DNA from: Prevotella sp.
GTDB taxonomy: Bacteria > Bacteroidota > Bacteroidia > Bacteroidales > Bacteroidaceae
Direction of reading: 5' to 3'
Assembly (NCBI GenBank): GCA_017541365.1
Contig: JAFXZF010000007.1
Location: 60,655 to 124,654, forward strand
DNA length: 64,000 bases
The position numbers and the translations under genes are program-made. The notes beneath the pieces are model-generated. The model worked only from the letters and a program-made list of their open reading frames with translations. It was not told the DNA's origin and searched no databases. Position 1 is the first letter of the stretch, and every line of letters starts with the position of its first letter. Below, one piece after another: positions 35,553-45,115 of the stretch.

Positions 35553-37094
35553 ATGAAAGTAAAGACTTTTAGAATTGGGGGCGTTCATCCTGCAGAGAAC
35601 AAACTGAGCAATGACGCCGTTACGCAGCCTGCACCATTGCCACAGCAGGCAGTTTTCTCCCTCAGCCAGCACATTGGCGCACCTGCCAAAGCCATCGTAA
35701 AAGAAGGCGACAAGGTGAAGGTGGGCACTATGATTGCAGAGGCTGGAGGTTTCGTTTCAGCAAACATCTTCTCTTCTGTTTCTGGCACTGTGGTGAAGGT
35801 TGGCGACAGCCTCGACGTATCAGGAGCCATGAAACCAGCCATCACCATCAAGGTGGAGGGTGATGAATGGGAAGAGACAATCGACCGTTCAGACAAGTTA
35901 GAGAAACTTGCAGACCATCCCGAACTGACACCAGAGGAAATCGTGAACCGAGTAAAATATGCTGGTATAGTTGGTATGGGCGGCGCCTGCTTCCCAACAC
36001 ATGTAAAGCTTATGCCTCCTCCTGGAGCAAAAGCTGAATGCGTCATTATAAATGGTGTGGAGTGCGAGCCTTACATCACATCTGACTTCCGTCTGATGCT
36101 TGAAAAGGCAGACCAACTTGTAGAAGGTCTTCGCATACTCATGGCTGCCGTTAAGGTTAGCAAAGGCTACATAGGTATTGAGGACAACAAGCCTGAGGCT
36201 ATCAAACTTCTTGCAGAAAAAGTAAAGGATGATGCCAACATTGAGGTAGTGCCTCTAAAGAAAAAATATCCACAAGGAGGTGAGAAGCAGCTTATTGACG
36301 CTGTGATACGCCGTCAGGTACCAGCACCACCCGCAATACCTATCAGTGTAGGCGCTGTAGTACAGAACGCTGGCACTGCAGTTGCCGTTTATGAGGCTGT
36401 AATGAAAAAGAAACCTCTCTTTGAGCGCTACACTACCGTCACTGGTTTGCAGGTAAAGAAACCGAGCAACTTCCTCGTTCGCATGGGAACATCATTTGCA
36501 GACCTCATCAACCTATGTGGCGGTATGCCTGAAGGAGAAAACAAAGTCCTGGCAGGTGGTCCTATGATGGGACGTGCAGTACCTTCAATCGAAGTTCCTG
36601 TAGGCAAGGGACAGAACTCTATCACCATCCTTACCGGCAAGGATGCAACGATGCCTGATGAGCAACCATGTATCCGCTGTGCTAAGTGTGTGAGTGCATG
36701 CCCTATGGGACTTGAGCCATTCCTGCTCGCAAAGGCAGCAAAAATGGAGAAATGGGATCTGCTCGAGGCGGAGGATGTTACCTCATGTATTGAGTGTGGT
36801 TCATGTCAATTTACTTGTCCTGCTTATCGTCGTCTGCTCGATGATATACGCAAAGGTAAGGGAACCGTTATGGGTATTATACGTAGCCGTAATGCTCCTG
36901 CTCCTGCACCAGCAGCTAAGGCAGAGGCTCCTAAGGCAAAAACCAAAGACGGCAAGGAGTTTGTAATGCACACAGCAGAGAAGCCATTCGTCACTCCTAC
37001 AGACCTCGACTTCTCTGGCAAGAAAGCAAATCCTGTTCCTACTATGCCAAAGGGACTTAAACCCGCAATTCTTCCAAAGAATTGGCCAGCATAA
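35553..37094 (+). CDS. rnfC: RnfC, electron transport complex subunit
   Basis: A 513-residue cytoplasmic-face subunit of the Rnf ferredoxin:NAD oxidoreductase. After an N-terminal region (GGVHPAENKLSNDAVTQ) the NADH/FMN-binding core has VGMGGACFPTHVKL. Two 4Fe-4S clusters are visible, CIRCAKCVSACPMGLEP and CIECGSCQFTCPAYRRL. An Ala/Pro/Lys linker and the tail TDLDFSGKKANPVP ... LKPAILPKNWPA close the protein, matching the RnfB tail. Confidence 0.95.
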   Translation: MKVKTFRIGGVHPAENKLSNDAVTQPAPLPQQAVFSLSQHIGAPAKAIVKEGDKVKVGTMIAEAGGFVSANIFSSVSGTVVKVGDSLDVSGAMKPAITIKVEGDEWEETIDRSDKLEKLADHPELTPEEIVNRVKYAGIVGMGGACFPTHVKLMPPPGAKAECVIINGVECEPYITSDFRLMLEKADQLVEGLRILMAAVKVSKGYIGIEDNKPEAIKLLAEKVKDDANIEVVPLKKKYPQGGEKQLIDAVIRRQVPAPPAIPISVGAVVQNAGTAVAVYEAVMKKKPLFERYTTVTGLQVKKPSNFLVRMGTSFADLINLCGGMPEGENKVLAGGPMMGRAVPSIEVPVGKGQNSITILTGKDATMPDEQPCIRCAKCVSACPMGLEPFLLAKAAKMEKWDLLEAEDVTSCIECGSCQFTCPAYRRLLDDIRKGKGTVMGIIRSRNAPAPAPAAKAEAPKAKTKDGKEFVMHTAEKPFVTPTDLDFSGKKANPVPTMPKGLKPAILPKNWPA

Positions 37095-37133
37095 CAAAAA
37101 ATATTAAGTAAATAAGTATAAAGAAAAAAGAAT

Positions 37134-38129
37134 ATGGGCAACTTAATTGTTTCTCTTTCACCTCACGCACACTCCAACGACTCGGTGAAGAAGAATATGT
37201 ATGGTGTAGTGATAGCACTGCTTCCTGCTCTCCTTACATCATTCTACTTCTTTGGTCTTGGTTCACTCATAGTGTGTCTTGTGAGTGTTGCGGCCTGCGT
37301 CTTCTTTGAGTGGGCTATCTGCAAAGGACTACTAAAGAAAGAGCCATCTCTGCTCGACGGCTCCGCTATCGTAACAGGTCTTCTGCTGGGCATGAACCTT
37401 CCATCCAATTTCCCAATATGGATGATTATCGTTGGCGCATTGGTAGCCATCGGCGTTGGTAAGATGACATTCGGCGGACTGGGCAACAACCCCTTCAATC
37501 CTGCACTTGTAGGACGTTGTTTTCTGCTTGTCAGCTTCCCTACAGCAATGACCACATGGCCAAAGGCTGGTCAGCTCATGGAATATGCCGATGCTGAAAC
37601 AGGCGCTACACCACTTTCACTCATGAAGCGCGCCATCAAGGGTGAAGACGTGCTCGGCCAACTACCTTCTTCATGGGACATGTTCCTTGGCAACACAGCA
37701 GATGGTGCTGGTGCCATCGGTGAGATTTGTGCCTTGGCACTGCTTCTCGGTCTATGCTACATGCTGTGGAAGAAGATTATCACATGGCACATCCCTGTAT
37801 CTATCATTGGTACGGTATTCGTAATCGCCGGTCTGCTCTATCTTGCAGACTGCAAGACCTATGCTGATCCGTTCCAGGTAATCTTCTCTGGTGGTCTTAT
37901 GCTTGGTGCCATCTTCATGGCAACAGACTATGTGACATCGCCAATGACCCACAAGGGACAGATTATCTACGGTATTTCTATTGGTGCTCTCACCATTATC
38001 ATCCGTAACTGGGGTGCATATCCTGAAGGTATGTCATTCGCTATTCTCATCATGAATGCGTTTACACCGCTTATCAATATGTATATCAAGCCAAATCGTT
38101 TCGGCGAGGTTCCGGCTAATAATAAATAA
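37134..38129 (+). CDS. rnfD: RnfD, membrane subunit
   Basis: A 331-residue polytopic subunit. LSPHAHSNDSVKKNMYGVVI at the N-terminus and GGLGNNPFNPALVGRCFLL are typical. The ETGATPLSLM segment carries the Thr to which FMN is covalently bound in RnfD/NqrB proteins. Ten or so helices. Starts 39 bases after rnfC. Confidence 0.95.
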   Translation: MGNLIVSLSPHAHSNDSVKKNMYGVVIALLPALLTSFYFFGLGSLIVCLVSVAACVFFEWAICKGLLKKEPSLLDGSAIVTGLLLGMNLPSNFPIWMIIVGALVAIGVGKMTFGGLGNNPFNPALVGRCFLLVSFPTAMTTWPKAGQLMEYADAETGATPLSLMKRAIKGEDVLGQLPSSWDMFLGNTADGAGAIGEICALALLLGLCYMLWKKIITWHIPVSIIGTVFVIAGLLYLADCKTYADPFQVIFSGGLMLGAIFMATDYVTSPMTHKGQIIYGISIGALTIIIRNWGAYPEGMSFAILIMNAFTPLINMYIKPNRFGEVPANNK

Positions 38130-38143
38130 GGAGGGGCATAAAA

Positions 38144-38743
38144 ATGACAAAATTAAAATCAAATCTCACTAACATGTTGTGTGTCCTCACGGGCATATCA
38201 GTTATCTGTGGTGGTCTCCTCGCTTATATATATGATCTTACCAAGACACCTATAGACGAAGCTAACAGCAAGGCTCTGTCTGACGGCATAACAGCCGTTA
38301 TGGGTGGAGGAAGCGTAAAAGTGGAGGCACCTGACACTATAAAAAGAACTATCGACGGTAAGGAACTTACCTATATCGTGTACAAGACGGACAAGGGCAC
38401 AGCAGTGCAGTCAACTGACCCTAACGGTTTCGGAGGCAACCTTACCATACTTGTTGGCTTCAACGAGGGTGGCGAAATCCTTGGCTACACCGTACTGGAG
38501 AACAATGAGACACCAGGACTTGGTGCAAAGTGTCCTGACTGGTTCCAGAAGGGAGCTAAGGGCGATATTATCGGCAAGGATCCTAAGAACGAACTTAAGG
38601 TAAAGCAAGATGGCGGAGAGGTGGATGCTATCACAGCTTCAACCATTACCTCACGCTCATTCCTGCGTGCCGTCAATCAGGCTTACTGTACTTTGCAGGA
38701 GATGTCTGACGGAAACACTGGTGCTACAAAACAGAACAAATAA
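38144..38743 (+). CDS. rnfG: RnfG, flavoprotein subunit
   Basis: A 199-residue protein with one N-terminal helix (NMLCVLTGISVICGGLLAYI) and a periplasmic FMN-binding domain. GYTVLENNETPGLGAKC is conserved, and VDAITASTITSRS holds the Thr expected to carry covalent FMN. Starts 14 bases after rnfD. Confidence 0.95.
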   Translation: MTKLKSNLTNMLCVLTGISVICGGLLAYIYDLTKTPIDEANSKALSDGITAVMGGGSVKVEAPDTIKRTIDGKELTYIVYKTDKGTAVQSTDPNGFGGNLTILVGFNEGGEILGYTVLENNETPGLGAKCPDWFQKGAKGDIIGKDPKNELKVKQDGGEVDAITASTITSRSFLRAVNQAYCTLQEMSDGNTGATKQNK

Positions 38744-38763
38744 ACAAAAGGAGGATTAAAACT

Positions 38764-39348
38764 ATGACAAAATTCGGTATAATAATGAATGGCATCATCA
38801 AGGAGAATCCTACCTTTGTATTGATGCTCGGCATGTGTCCTACACTTGCCACAACAACAAGTGCTATGAATGGCTTGATGATGGGTCTTGCTACTATGGC
38901 GGTACTTATATTTTCCAATATAATCATCTCTGCGATCAAGAACCTCACGCCTGATATGGTACATATTCCAGTGTACATCGTTGTTATTGCTACCTTGGTA
39001 ACCATCGTACAACTTGTTATCAAAGCGTATGCACCTGAAGTCGATAAGTCTCTTGGTCTGTTCATCCCTCTTATTGTGGTGAACTGTATTATCCTTGGTC
39101 GCGCAGAGTCATTTGCCGGCAAGAACAATCCGCTTGACTCCGCTCTCGATGGCATCGGCATCGGACTTGGCTTCACTATCGGTCTTACTATCCTCGGCAT
39201 ATTCCGTGAGTTCCTCGGCAACGGCACCATCTTTGACATGCGCCTTATCCCTGAAGACTTCGGTATGCTGATCTTCATTCTCCCTCCAGGTGCTTTCCTA
39301 ACCCTGGGATACATTATTGCAGTTATCAACCGTTTTAAGAAGGCTTAA
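38764..39348 (+). CDS. rnfE: RnfE, membrane subunit
   Basis: A 194-residue hydrophobic subunit: GIIKENPTFVLMLGMCPTLA opens it and NCIILGRAESFAGKN lies mid-protein, both standard for RnfE/NqrD. Preceded by a purine-rich AAAGGAGG sequence, unusual here because most genes in the window lack a clear Shine-Dalgarno motif. Confidence 0.95.
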   Translation: MTKFGIIMNGIIKENPTFVLMLGMCPTLATTTSAMNGLMMGLATMAVLIFSNIIISAIKNLTPDMVHIPVYIVVIATLVTIVQLVIKAYAPEVDKSLGLFIPLIVVNCIILGRAESFAGKNNPLDSALDGIGIGLGFTIGLTILGIFREFLGNGTIFDMRLIPEDFGMLIFILPPGAFLTLGYIIAVINRFKKA

Positions 39349-39354
39349 AGAATT

Positions 39355-39954
39355 ATGGAGTATCTATTGATTTTTATCGCTGCGATATTTGTTAATAATA
39401 TCGTACTCAGCCAATTCCTTGGTATATGTCCTTTCCTCGGCGTCAGCCAGAAAGTCAGCACATCACTCGGTATGTCGGCTGCAGTAGCCTTCGTAATGCT
39501 GTTGGCTACACTTGTGACTTGGCTTCTGCAGATTTATGTTCTCAACCCTCTTGGATTAGGATTCCTGCAGACATTAGCATTCATTCTCGTCATAGCATCA
39601 TTGGTACAGATGGTGGAGATTATTCTCAAGAAGGTCTCTCCCCCACTCTATCAGGCTCTTGGCGTGTTCCTGCCCCTTATCACCACCAACTGTGCCGTAC
39701 TCGGCGTTGCCATACTGTGCGTACAGAAGGATTACAGCCTTTTGATGTCACTCGACTACGCAGTAGCATCAGCTCTCGGTTTTGGTTTGGCACTGATACT
39801 CTTCGCTGGTCTACGCGAACAGTTGGAGTACGCTTCCGTACCAAAGGGCATGAAAGGTGTATCCATCACTTTGGTTACAGCCTCTCTGCTCGCTCTTGCC
39901 TTTATGGGCTTCAGCGGTGTTGATGGTGGTTTGAAGACTCTCTTCGGACTATAG
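39355..39954 (+). CDS. rnfA: RnfA, membrane subunit
   Basis: A 199-residue hydrophobic subunit homologous to NqrE. NNIVLSQFLGICPFLGVSQK and LITTNCAVLGVAI are characteristic; the paired NNxVLxQ and TTNCAVLG half-motifs supply the iron site shared with RnfE. Last gene of the operon, followed by a strong hairpin. Confidence 0.95.
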   Translation: MEYLLIFIAAIFVNNIVLSQFLGICPFLGVSQKVSTSLGMSAAVAFVMLLATLVTWLLQIYVLNPLGLGFLQTLAFILVIASLVQMVEIILKKVSPPLYQALGVFLPLITTNCAVLGVAILCVQKDYSLLMSLDYAVASALGFGLALILFAGLREQLEYASVPKGMKGVSITLVTASLLALAFMGFSGVDGGLKTLFGL

Positions 39955-40040
39955 AATATTCAATAATATCTATCAAGAGACATACAAAAAAAGCCTGTGT
40001 CTCTTCCATGAGCACAGGATTATTTGTGTTTGTGTTGTTG

Positions 40041-40077
40041 TCTCCTTCCGCCGTGAGGCGGGAGGAGATTTTTTTAT
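40041..40077. terminator. Terminator between rnfA and uvrB
   Basis: TCTCCTTCCGCC pairs with GGCGGGAGGAGA (one mismatch) around GTGA, followed by a seven-T run. A weaker hairpin (CCTGTG ... CACAGG) lies at 39990-40020. The T-run reaches the uvrB stop. Confidence 0.88.
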
Positions 40078-42104
40078 TTACTCATACTTTTCAGTCTGTC
40101 TTGCAGTGCTACCACTTCGTCACGATACTGTGCAGCAAGCAGGAAGTCCATTTTCTGTGCAGCCTCCTTCATCTTTTCTGTAGCACTTTCTATAGCCTTA
40201 CGTATCTGTTCCTCTGACATTACCTTTACTATCGGATCTGCCGCTATGGCGAAGTCCTTGTTTTCTGGCTCCATGTATGGTACAGATTTTACGATTGTTT
40301 CTCTTTTAAGTTCCTTCTTAATCTGTTGTGGCACTATACCGTGCGTCTCATTATATGCTATCTGCTTTGTACGGCGACGATTCGTTTCGTCAATGGTATA
40401 TTGCATAGATCCCGTAATGGTGTCAGCATACATTATCACCTTGCCATTCACATTACGTGCAGCACGTCCAGCAGTCTGTGTTAATGAGGTCTTGTCACGC
40501 AAAAATCCTTCTTTGTCTGCATCGAGAATGGCAACAAGCGACACTTCCGGCAAGTCCAGTCCCTCACGTAGCAGGTTGATGCCGACCAGCACATCATACT
40601 TGCCTGCCCTCAGGTCATTCAGTATCTGCACACGGTCAAGGGTGGTTACATCCGAGTGTATGTAGTTGGTCTTTATATTATGGTTGAGTAAAAACTCTGT
40701 CAATTCCTCTGCCATACGCTTTGTCAGCGTAGTCACCAGTACCCTCTCATGTTTTTCGCTACGCATCCGTATTTCTTCCAGGAGATCATCTATTTGATTT
40801 TCTGATGGTCTCACCTCAATGATTGGATCGAGCAGCCCTGTCGGACGTATCACCTGCTCCACCACAACACCCTCGGCAGCATTAAGTTCATACTCTGCCG
40901 GTGTTGCCGACACATATATCACTTGGTTTACCAATTGCTCAAACTCCTCAAAGCGCAGTGGACGATTGTCATATGCTGCCGGCAGTCTAAATCCATATTC
41001 CACAAGATTTTGCTTCCTGCTACGATCACCGCCATACATCGCTCTTATCTGAGGTACCGACACATGGCTCTCATCTATCATCATAAGGAAATCGGCAGGG
41101 AAGAAGTCAAACAAGCAATAGGGGCGCTCACCAGGATGCCTGCCATCAAAATATCGCGAGTAGTTTTCTATACCAGAACAGTGTCCCAGTTCCTTTATCA
41201 TCTCAAGGTCATACTCCACTCGCTCTTTAATGCGCTGCGCCTTCTCATCATCGCCTACTTCTTTGAAGTACTCTATCTGTTTCAGCAGGTCATCCTGTAT
41301 CATACTGACAGCAATTGCCTGCTGTTCTTTTGTCGTCACAAAAAGGTTGGCAGGATATATCTTATACTCGTCAAACGATTCCATTGGTTGATATGATACT
41401 CCATCAAGTTCCTCTATCGTATCTATCTCATCGTCCCAGAATGTTATCCTAAGTATCTCTTCGCTATATGCCATAGCGATGTCCACCGTATCACCTTTTA
41501 CTCGAAACTCTCCGCGGTTCAGTGCCACATCGTTATGCACGTACTGTATTTCTACCAGTTTTCTTAATAGATCATCACGCTCTATTTGCTGTCCCTTGAG
41601 TATCTCTATCACACCATCCTGTAGCGATGACGGCCCTCCCATACCATATATGCACGACACCGAACTGACGACTATCACATCCCTTCTACCTGAGAGCAAG
41701 GCTGTTACTGCCGACAATCTCAAGCGGTCTATCTCCTCATTTATGGCAAGGTCTTTCTCTATATACGTATCCGTAGAAGGCAGATACGACTCAGGCTGGT
41801 AGTAGTCATAGTATGACACGTAGTACTCCACGGCATTATCTGGAAAGAAAGCTTTCATCTCCTCGTACAACTGTGCTGCGAGGGTCTTGTTGTGCGACAG
41901 TATCAGTGTAGGTCTCCCTATCTGCTGTATCACGTTCGCCATGGTAAATGTCTTGCCAGAGCCTGTCACACCCAGAAGCACCTGAGCTGGCAGTCCACTG
42001 CGTACCCCCTCAACCAGTTGTTCTATTGCTTCTGGCTGATCACCCGTAGGACGATATTTCGATGTCAGATTAAACTCGCGCATAATATCTGCAAAAGTAC
42101 TCAT
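40074..42104 (-). CDS. uvrB: Excinuclease ABC subunit B
   Basis: A 676-residue helicase-like DNA repair subunit; M at 42104 gives the normal start MSTFADIMREFNLTSKYRPT. Walker A is LLGVTGSGKTFTMANV, the beta-hairpin region is YYVSYYDYYQPESYLP, Walker B is FLMMIDESHVS, and the C-terminal UVR motif is in KMDFLLAAQYRDEVVALQ. It loads at damage verified by UvrA and recruits UvrC. No -7 box was recognised. Confidence 0.97.
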   Translation of the reverse strand: MSTFADIMREFNLTSKYRPTGDQPEAIEQLVEGVRSGLPAQVLLGVTGSGKTFTMANVIQQIGRPTLILSHNKTLAAQLYEEMKAFFPDNAVEYYVSYYDYYQPESYLPSTDTYIEKDLAINEEIDRLRLSAVTALLSGRRDVIVVSSVSCIYGMGGPSSLQDGVIEILKGQQIERDDLLRKLVEIQYVHNDVALNRGEFRVKGDTVDIAMAYSEEILRITFWDDEIDTIEELDGVSYQPMESFDEYKIYPANLFVTTKEQQAIAVSMIQDDLLKQIEYFKEVGDDEKAQRIKERVEYDLEMIKELGHCSGIENYSRYFDGRHPGERPYCLFDFFPADFLMMIDESHVSVPQIRAMYGGDRSRKQNLVEYGFRLPAAYDNRPLRFEEFEQLVNQVIYVSATPAEYELNAAEGVVVEQVIRPTGLLDPIIEVRPSENQIDDLLEEIRMRSEKHERVLVTTLTKRMAEELTEFLLNHNIKTNYIHSDVTTLDRVQILNDLRAGKYDVLVGINLLREGLDLPEVSLVAILDADKEGFLRDKTSLTQTAGRAARNVNGKVIMYADTITGSMQYTIDETNRRRTKQIAYNETHGIVPQQIKKELKRETIVKSVPYMEPENKDFAIAADPIVKVMSEEQIRKAIESATEKMKEAAQKMDFLLAAQYRDEVVALQDRLKSMSK

Positions 42105-42162
42105 TTTCTTTCTAATAAATGTTATATTTATCTTCTTTTTTACTAAAAAGTTACAAACTATT

Positions 42163-42193
42163 TTTGTCATAATAAGAAAAATTTGTACCTTTG
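42163..42193 (+). promoter_or_regulatory. Promoter of bamD-rpoZ-DUF4293
   Basis: TTTG at 42163-42166 and TACCTTTG at 42186-42193, spaced 19 bases. Confidence 0.7.
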
Positions 42194-42214
42194 CATCCGA
42201 ATTTTCGAAAATTA

Positions 42215-43060
42215 ATGAGTAAGTACGCGTTTTTTGCTGTCATTTCCACTCTTATGCTCCTTAGCAGCTGTGCCAAGGAGTTTAATGCCGTATATAAGTC
42301 CGACGACTACATATACCGCTATGAGTATGCCAAGGAGATGTATGCCAAAGGCAAATTTGACAGAGCATCCCTCCTCTTTGGCGATATGGTGACACTCTTC
42401 AAGGGCACCGACAATGCCGAGGAGTGCCTCTTCATGTATGGCATGTCGTGTTACAACAGCGGCGACTACGAGTCAGCAGCAGAGATATTTAAAAAGTACT
42501 ACTCATCATACTCCAAAGGCAAGTATGCCGAGATGGCAAACTTCTTTATCGGCGAGAGTCTTTACCAGACAGTTCCAGAACCACGTCTCGACCAGACTCC
42601 CACCCTACAGGCCATGAAGGCTTACCAAAACTTCATTGACCTATATCCCTACAGTCAGTACAAAAATGACGCACAAGGCAAGTTGTATAAGTTGCAAGAC
42701 AATTTGGTAGAGAAGGAGTTTCTCAATGCCAAGCTCTATTACAACCTCGGTACGTATTTCGGCAACTGCACTAACGGTGGCAACAACTACGAGGCATGCA
42801 TCATAACCTCACAGAATGCGCTCAAGGAATATCCTTACACTACCCTGCGCGAGGATTTTGCCTCACTCATCATGAAGAGCAAGTATGCTTTAGCCGTACA
42901 CAGCGTCAAAGATAAGCAGTCCGACCGCTTTCAAGATGCCGAGGACGAGTGCTACGGATTTATCAATGAGTATCCCAGTTCCAAAGACCGTGCCATCGCT
43001 GAGAAGTACATAGAGAAGTGCAAGCGATACACAAATACCGGAGAAGTAGATAAAAATTAA
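42215..43060 (+). CDS. bamD: Outer membrane protein assembly factor BamD
   Basis: A 281-residue lipoprotein. The ATG at 42215 is chosen because the upstream TTG lies in the promoter. The signal peptide ends at a lipobox, LLSSC. TPR-like helices follow (YEYAKEMYAKGKFDRASLLF, MYGMSCYNSGDYESAAEIF, and AMKAYQNFIDLYPYSQYKND). It assists BamA in inserting beta-barrels. The operon continues with rpoZ. Confidence 0.92.
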   Translation: MSKYAFFAVISTLMLLSSCAKEFNAVYKSDDYIYRYEYAKEMYAKGKFDRASLLFGDMVTLFKGTDNAEECLFMYGMSCYNSGDYESAAEIFKKYYSSYSKGKYAEMANFFIGESLYQTVPEPRLDQTPTLQAMKAYQNFIDLYPYSQYKNDAQGKLYKLQDNLVEKEFLNAKLYYNLGTYFGNCTNGGNNYEACIITSQNALKEYPYTTLREDFASLIMKSKYALAVHSVKDKQSDRFQDAEDECYGFINEYPSSKDRAIAEKYIEKCKRYTNTGEVDKN

Positions 43061-43091
43061 GGAATAACAATAACAACATACATAAGAGACA

Positions 43092-43439
43092 ATGGATTAC
43101 AAGAAATCAAAAGCTCCTACAAACACCGTTACACGCAACATCATGGACTTCTGTGAGGGCACAGACAATATCTATGAAAGCGTAGCTATCCTCGGCAAAC
43201 GTGCCAACCAGATTTCTCAGGACATCAAGCAAGAGCTCAGCAAGAAACTCGCCGAGTTCGCCAACTACAATGACACCCTTGAGGAAGTTTTTGAAAATCG
43301 TGAGCAGATAGAGATCAGCCGCTATTACGAGAAACTCCCCAAGCCTACCCTTATTGCTGCAGAGGAATTTCTCAACAATGAGATCTACTGGCACGACCCT
43401 GCTAATGACGTAAACAACGACGAGGACGAAGACTATTAA
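43092..43439 (+). CDS. rpoZ: RNA polymerase omega subunit (Bacteroidetes type)
   Basis: A 115-residue protein. VTRNIMDFCEGTDNIYESVA, ILGKRANQIS and FENREQIEISRYYEKLPKPT are the hallmarks of the Bacteroidetes omega/Rpb6-like subunit, which assists RNA polymerase assembly. An acidic tail (NNDEDEDY) closes it. It lies between bamD and DUF4293, a common Bacteroidetes order. Confidence 0.9.
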   Translation: MDYKKSKAPTNTVTRNIMDFCEGTDNIYESVAILGKRANQISQDIKQELSKKLAEFANYNDTLEEVFENREQIEISRYYEKLPKPTLIAAEEFLNNEIYWHDPANDVNNDEDEDY

Positions 43440-43459
43440 GAAGTTGATAGTTGACAATT

Positions 43460-43822
43460 ATGTGGCAACGTAAACAAACAATATATCTTGCGCTGGTAAC
43501 CATACTTATGGTGGTTGCCAGCGTTTGTGCTATTTCCGTAGTATTACAGATTTTGGGCGGAATAGTAGCAGGACTGGGAGGAGCTAACATCTTTCAGTAC
43601 AAAACACGTAAGCGACAGATGCTCTTCTGCACTTTCGGCATCCTTATGCTCGTTGCATGGGTAGCACTCTTCTGCTACGACCATTTCTACATCAGTGGCG
43701 GTGCTGTTCGCTATCCTCTCTATGCCCTTCTCCCTGTTGTAAGCATCATTCTCTTTTGGATGGCTAAGAAGGGCATAAAGCATGACGATGACCTCGTCCG
43801 CTCAGCCGACAGGCTTAGATAA
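43460..43822 (+). CDS. DUF4293 membrane protein
   Basis: A 120-residue protein with four helices: MWQRKQTIYLALVTILMVVA, then VLQILGGIVAGLGGANIF, LFCTFGILMLVAWVALFCY, and YALLPVVSIILFWMAKKGI. The ATG at 43460 is preferred over the in-frame TTG at 43451. DUF4293 proteins usually sit next to the omega subunit gene in Bacteroidetes; the function is unknown. Confidence 0.82.
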   Translation: MWQRKQTIYLALVTILMVVASVCAISVVLQILGGIVAGLGGANIFQYKTRKRQMLFCTFGILMLVAWVALFCYDHFYISGGAVRYPLYALLPVVSIILFWMAKKGIKHDDDLVRSADRLR

Positions 43823-43843
43823 TCATCACAACAAAACAATAAC

Positions 43844-43877
43844 AAAGGGCAATAAGTTTCTCACTTATTGCCCTTTA
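43844..43877. terminator. Bidirectional terminator
   Basis: AAAGGGCAATAAGT pairs perfectly with ACTTATTGCCCTTT around five bases. It serves DUF4293 on plus and mltG on minus. Confidence 0.9.
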
Positions 43878-43888
43878 TACTTTACACT

Positions 43889-44908
43889 CTAATTTATCCC
43901 CCTCTCATTCAGCGCCTTGGTGTATTTTGCCGCATTCTTCAGGTGTTCCTGATACGTCTTGGCAAAGTTATGAGTACCCGAGAAGTCCTCTCTTGCACAC
44001 ATATACAGGTACTCATGATGCACCATGTCAAGCACTGCATCGATACCTGCCACGGTAGGTATCCTTATAGGTCCAGGGGGCAGGCCTACATTCTTATAAG
44101 TATTATAAGGTGATGCCACACTGAGCATCTTGTTGTATATTCTCTTTATCTCAAAGTCCTTCAAGGCAAACTTTATCGTTGGGTCTGCCTGTAGTGGCAT
44201 CCCTTGCTTATACCGGTTATAGTACATACCTGCTATCATAGGCTTCTCGCCATTGTTGGCAGTCTCCTCATCCACTATGCTTGCGAGCGTTATCACCTCA
44301 TCGGCAGTCAGTCCCAGCGCCTTGGCCTTGCCACTGCGATTTTCATTCCAAAACGCTTCCGACTCTTTCTGCATGCGCTTCATCAGTTTATCGGCGCTTA
44401 CATCCCAGTACACCTCATAAGTGTTTGGTATAAAGATACATAGTATCGTCGCAGTATCCTTGCCATACTTGGCGCACGAGTCATTGTTTTCCAGTATCTT
44501 TTGCAAGTCCCCCTTGCTCATCATCAGTTTCGTTGACAGTTCCTCCGCCAGACGCTCCGCAGTTCGCACCGACGGTATTGTGAGCTTCACAGGTGTCTGC
44601 TGTCCGCTACTCAGCCTTCTGTACAACATCAAGGCATTAGTAGCAGTACCCACCTCATAGCGTCCAGTGTGTATATTACTGCCATATCCAGTGCAAGCGG
44701 CCATCACCTTTACAGCACCCACACCATATCCACGGCTCACCTCTTCCAGCTTTGTCATCACCGAGTCTTTCGTATCGTCGCCGTCTATATTCAGATAAGC
44801 CACCTTTCCCGTGCTGTTTATCGGAGCGAGTAGGCAAAACGCCATGACAGCCAACAATATAGCACATCCTGCCAAACATCTGAACATCACCTTTTTGTTA
44901 CTTTTCAT
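43889..44908 (-). CDS. mltG: Endolytic murein transglycosylase MltG
   Basis: A 339-residue protein with one N-terminal helix (CLAGCAILLAVMAFCLLAPI) and a periplasmic YceG/MltG domain. LASIVDEETANNGEKPMIAG contains the expected catalytic Glu, and NRYKQGMPLQADPTIKFAL and PYNTYKNVGLPPGPIRIP are conserved. It cleaves nascent glycan strands and sets their length. Confidence 0.93.
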   Translation of the reverse strand: MKSNKKVMFRCLAGCAILLAVMAFCLLAPINSTGKVAYLNIDGDDTKDSVMTKLEEVSRGYGVGAVKVMAACTGYGSNIHTGRYEVGTATNALMLYRRLSSGQQTPVKLTIPSVRTAERLAEELSTKLMMSKGDLQKILENNDSCAKYGKDTATILCIFIPNTYEVYWDVSADKLMKRMQKESEAFWNENRSGKAKALGLTADEVITLASIVDEETANNGEKPMIAGMYYNRYKQGMPLQADPTIKFALKDFEIKRIYNKMLSVASPYNTYKNVGLPPGPIRIPTVAGIDAVLDMVHHEYLYMCAREDFSGTHNFAKTYQEHLKNAAKYTKALNERGIN

Positions 44909-44934
44909 AATATTCTCACATTTATTTTCAGTTG

Positions 44935-44942
44935 CAAAGATA
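44935..44942 (-). promoter_or_regulatory. -7 box for mltG
   Basis: The minus strand reads TATCTTTG, 26 bases upstream of the start. Confidence 0.55.
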
Positions 44943-45024
44943 ACAATAAAACAGATAACACACCTCCAAGCCCTTGATATTTAATATCTATTTTCTTAAA
45001 AAATCTTAACACAACTCATAACTG

Positions 45025-45067
45025 TGAACTGTAAACTGCGAACTATGAACTATTTTTAGTACCTTTG
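45025..45067 (+). promoter_or_regulatory. rpsA promoter with heptamer array in the -33 region
   Basis: TACCTTTG at 45060-45067. Upstream are four heptamers, TGAACTG, TAAACTG, CGAACTA and TGAACTA (45025-45052), which occupy the place where a -33 TTTG is expected. No good -33 match is seen. Confidence 0.6.
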
Positions 45068-45115
45068 CATCCGCTTTCTCACTTCAGGGGGAGCATTAAT
45101 TTATTTATTCACATT

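Noticed and set aside
35430..35560. Frameshift as cause of the short RnfB
   Set aside because: No ferredoxin-like CxxCxxC sequence is found in any frame between rnfB and rnfC, which are only 15 bases apart.
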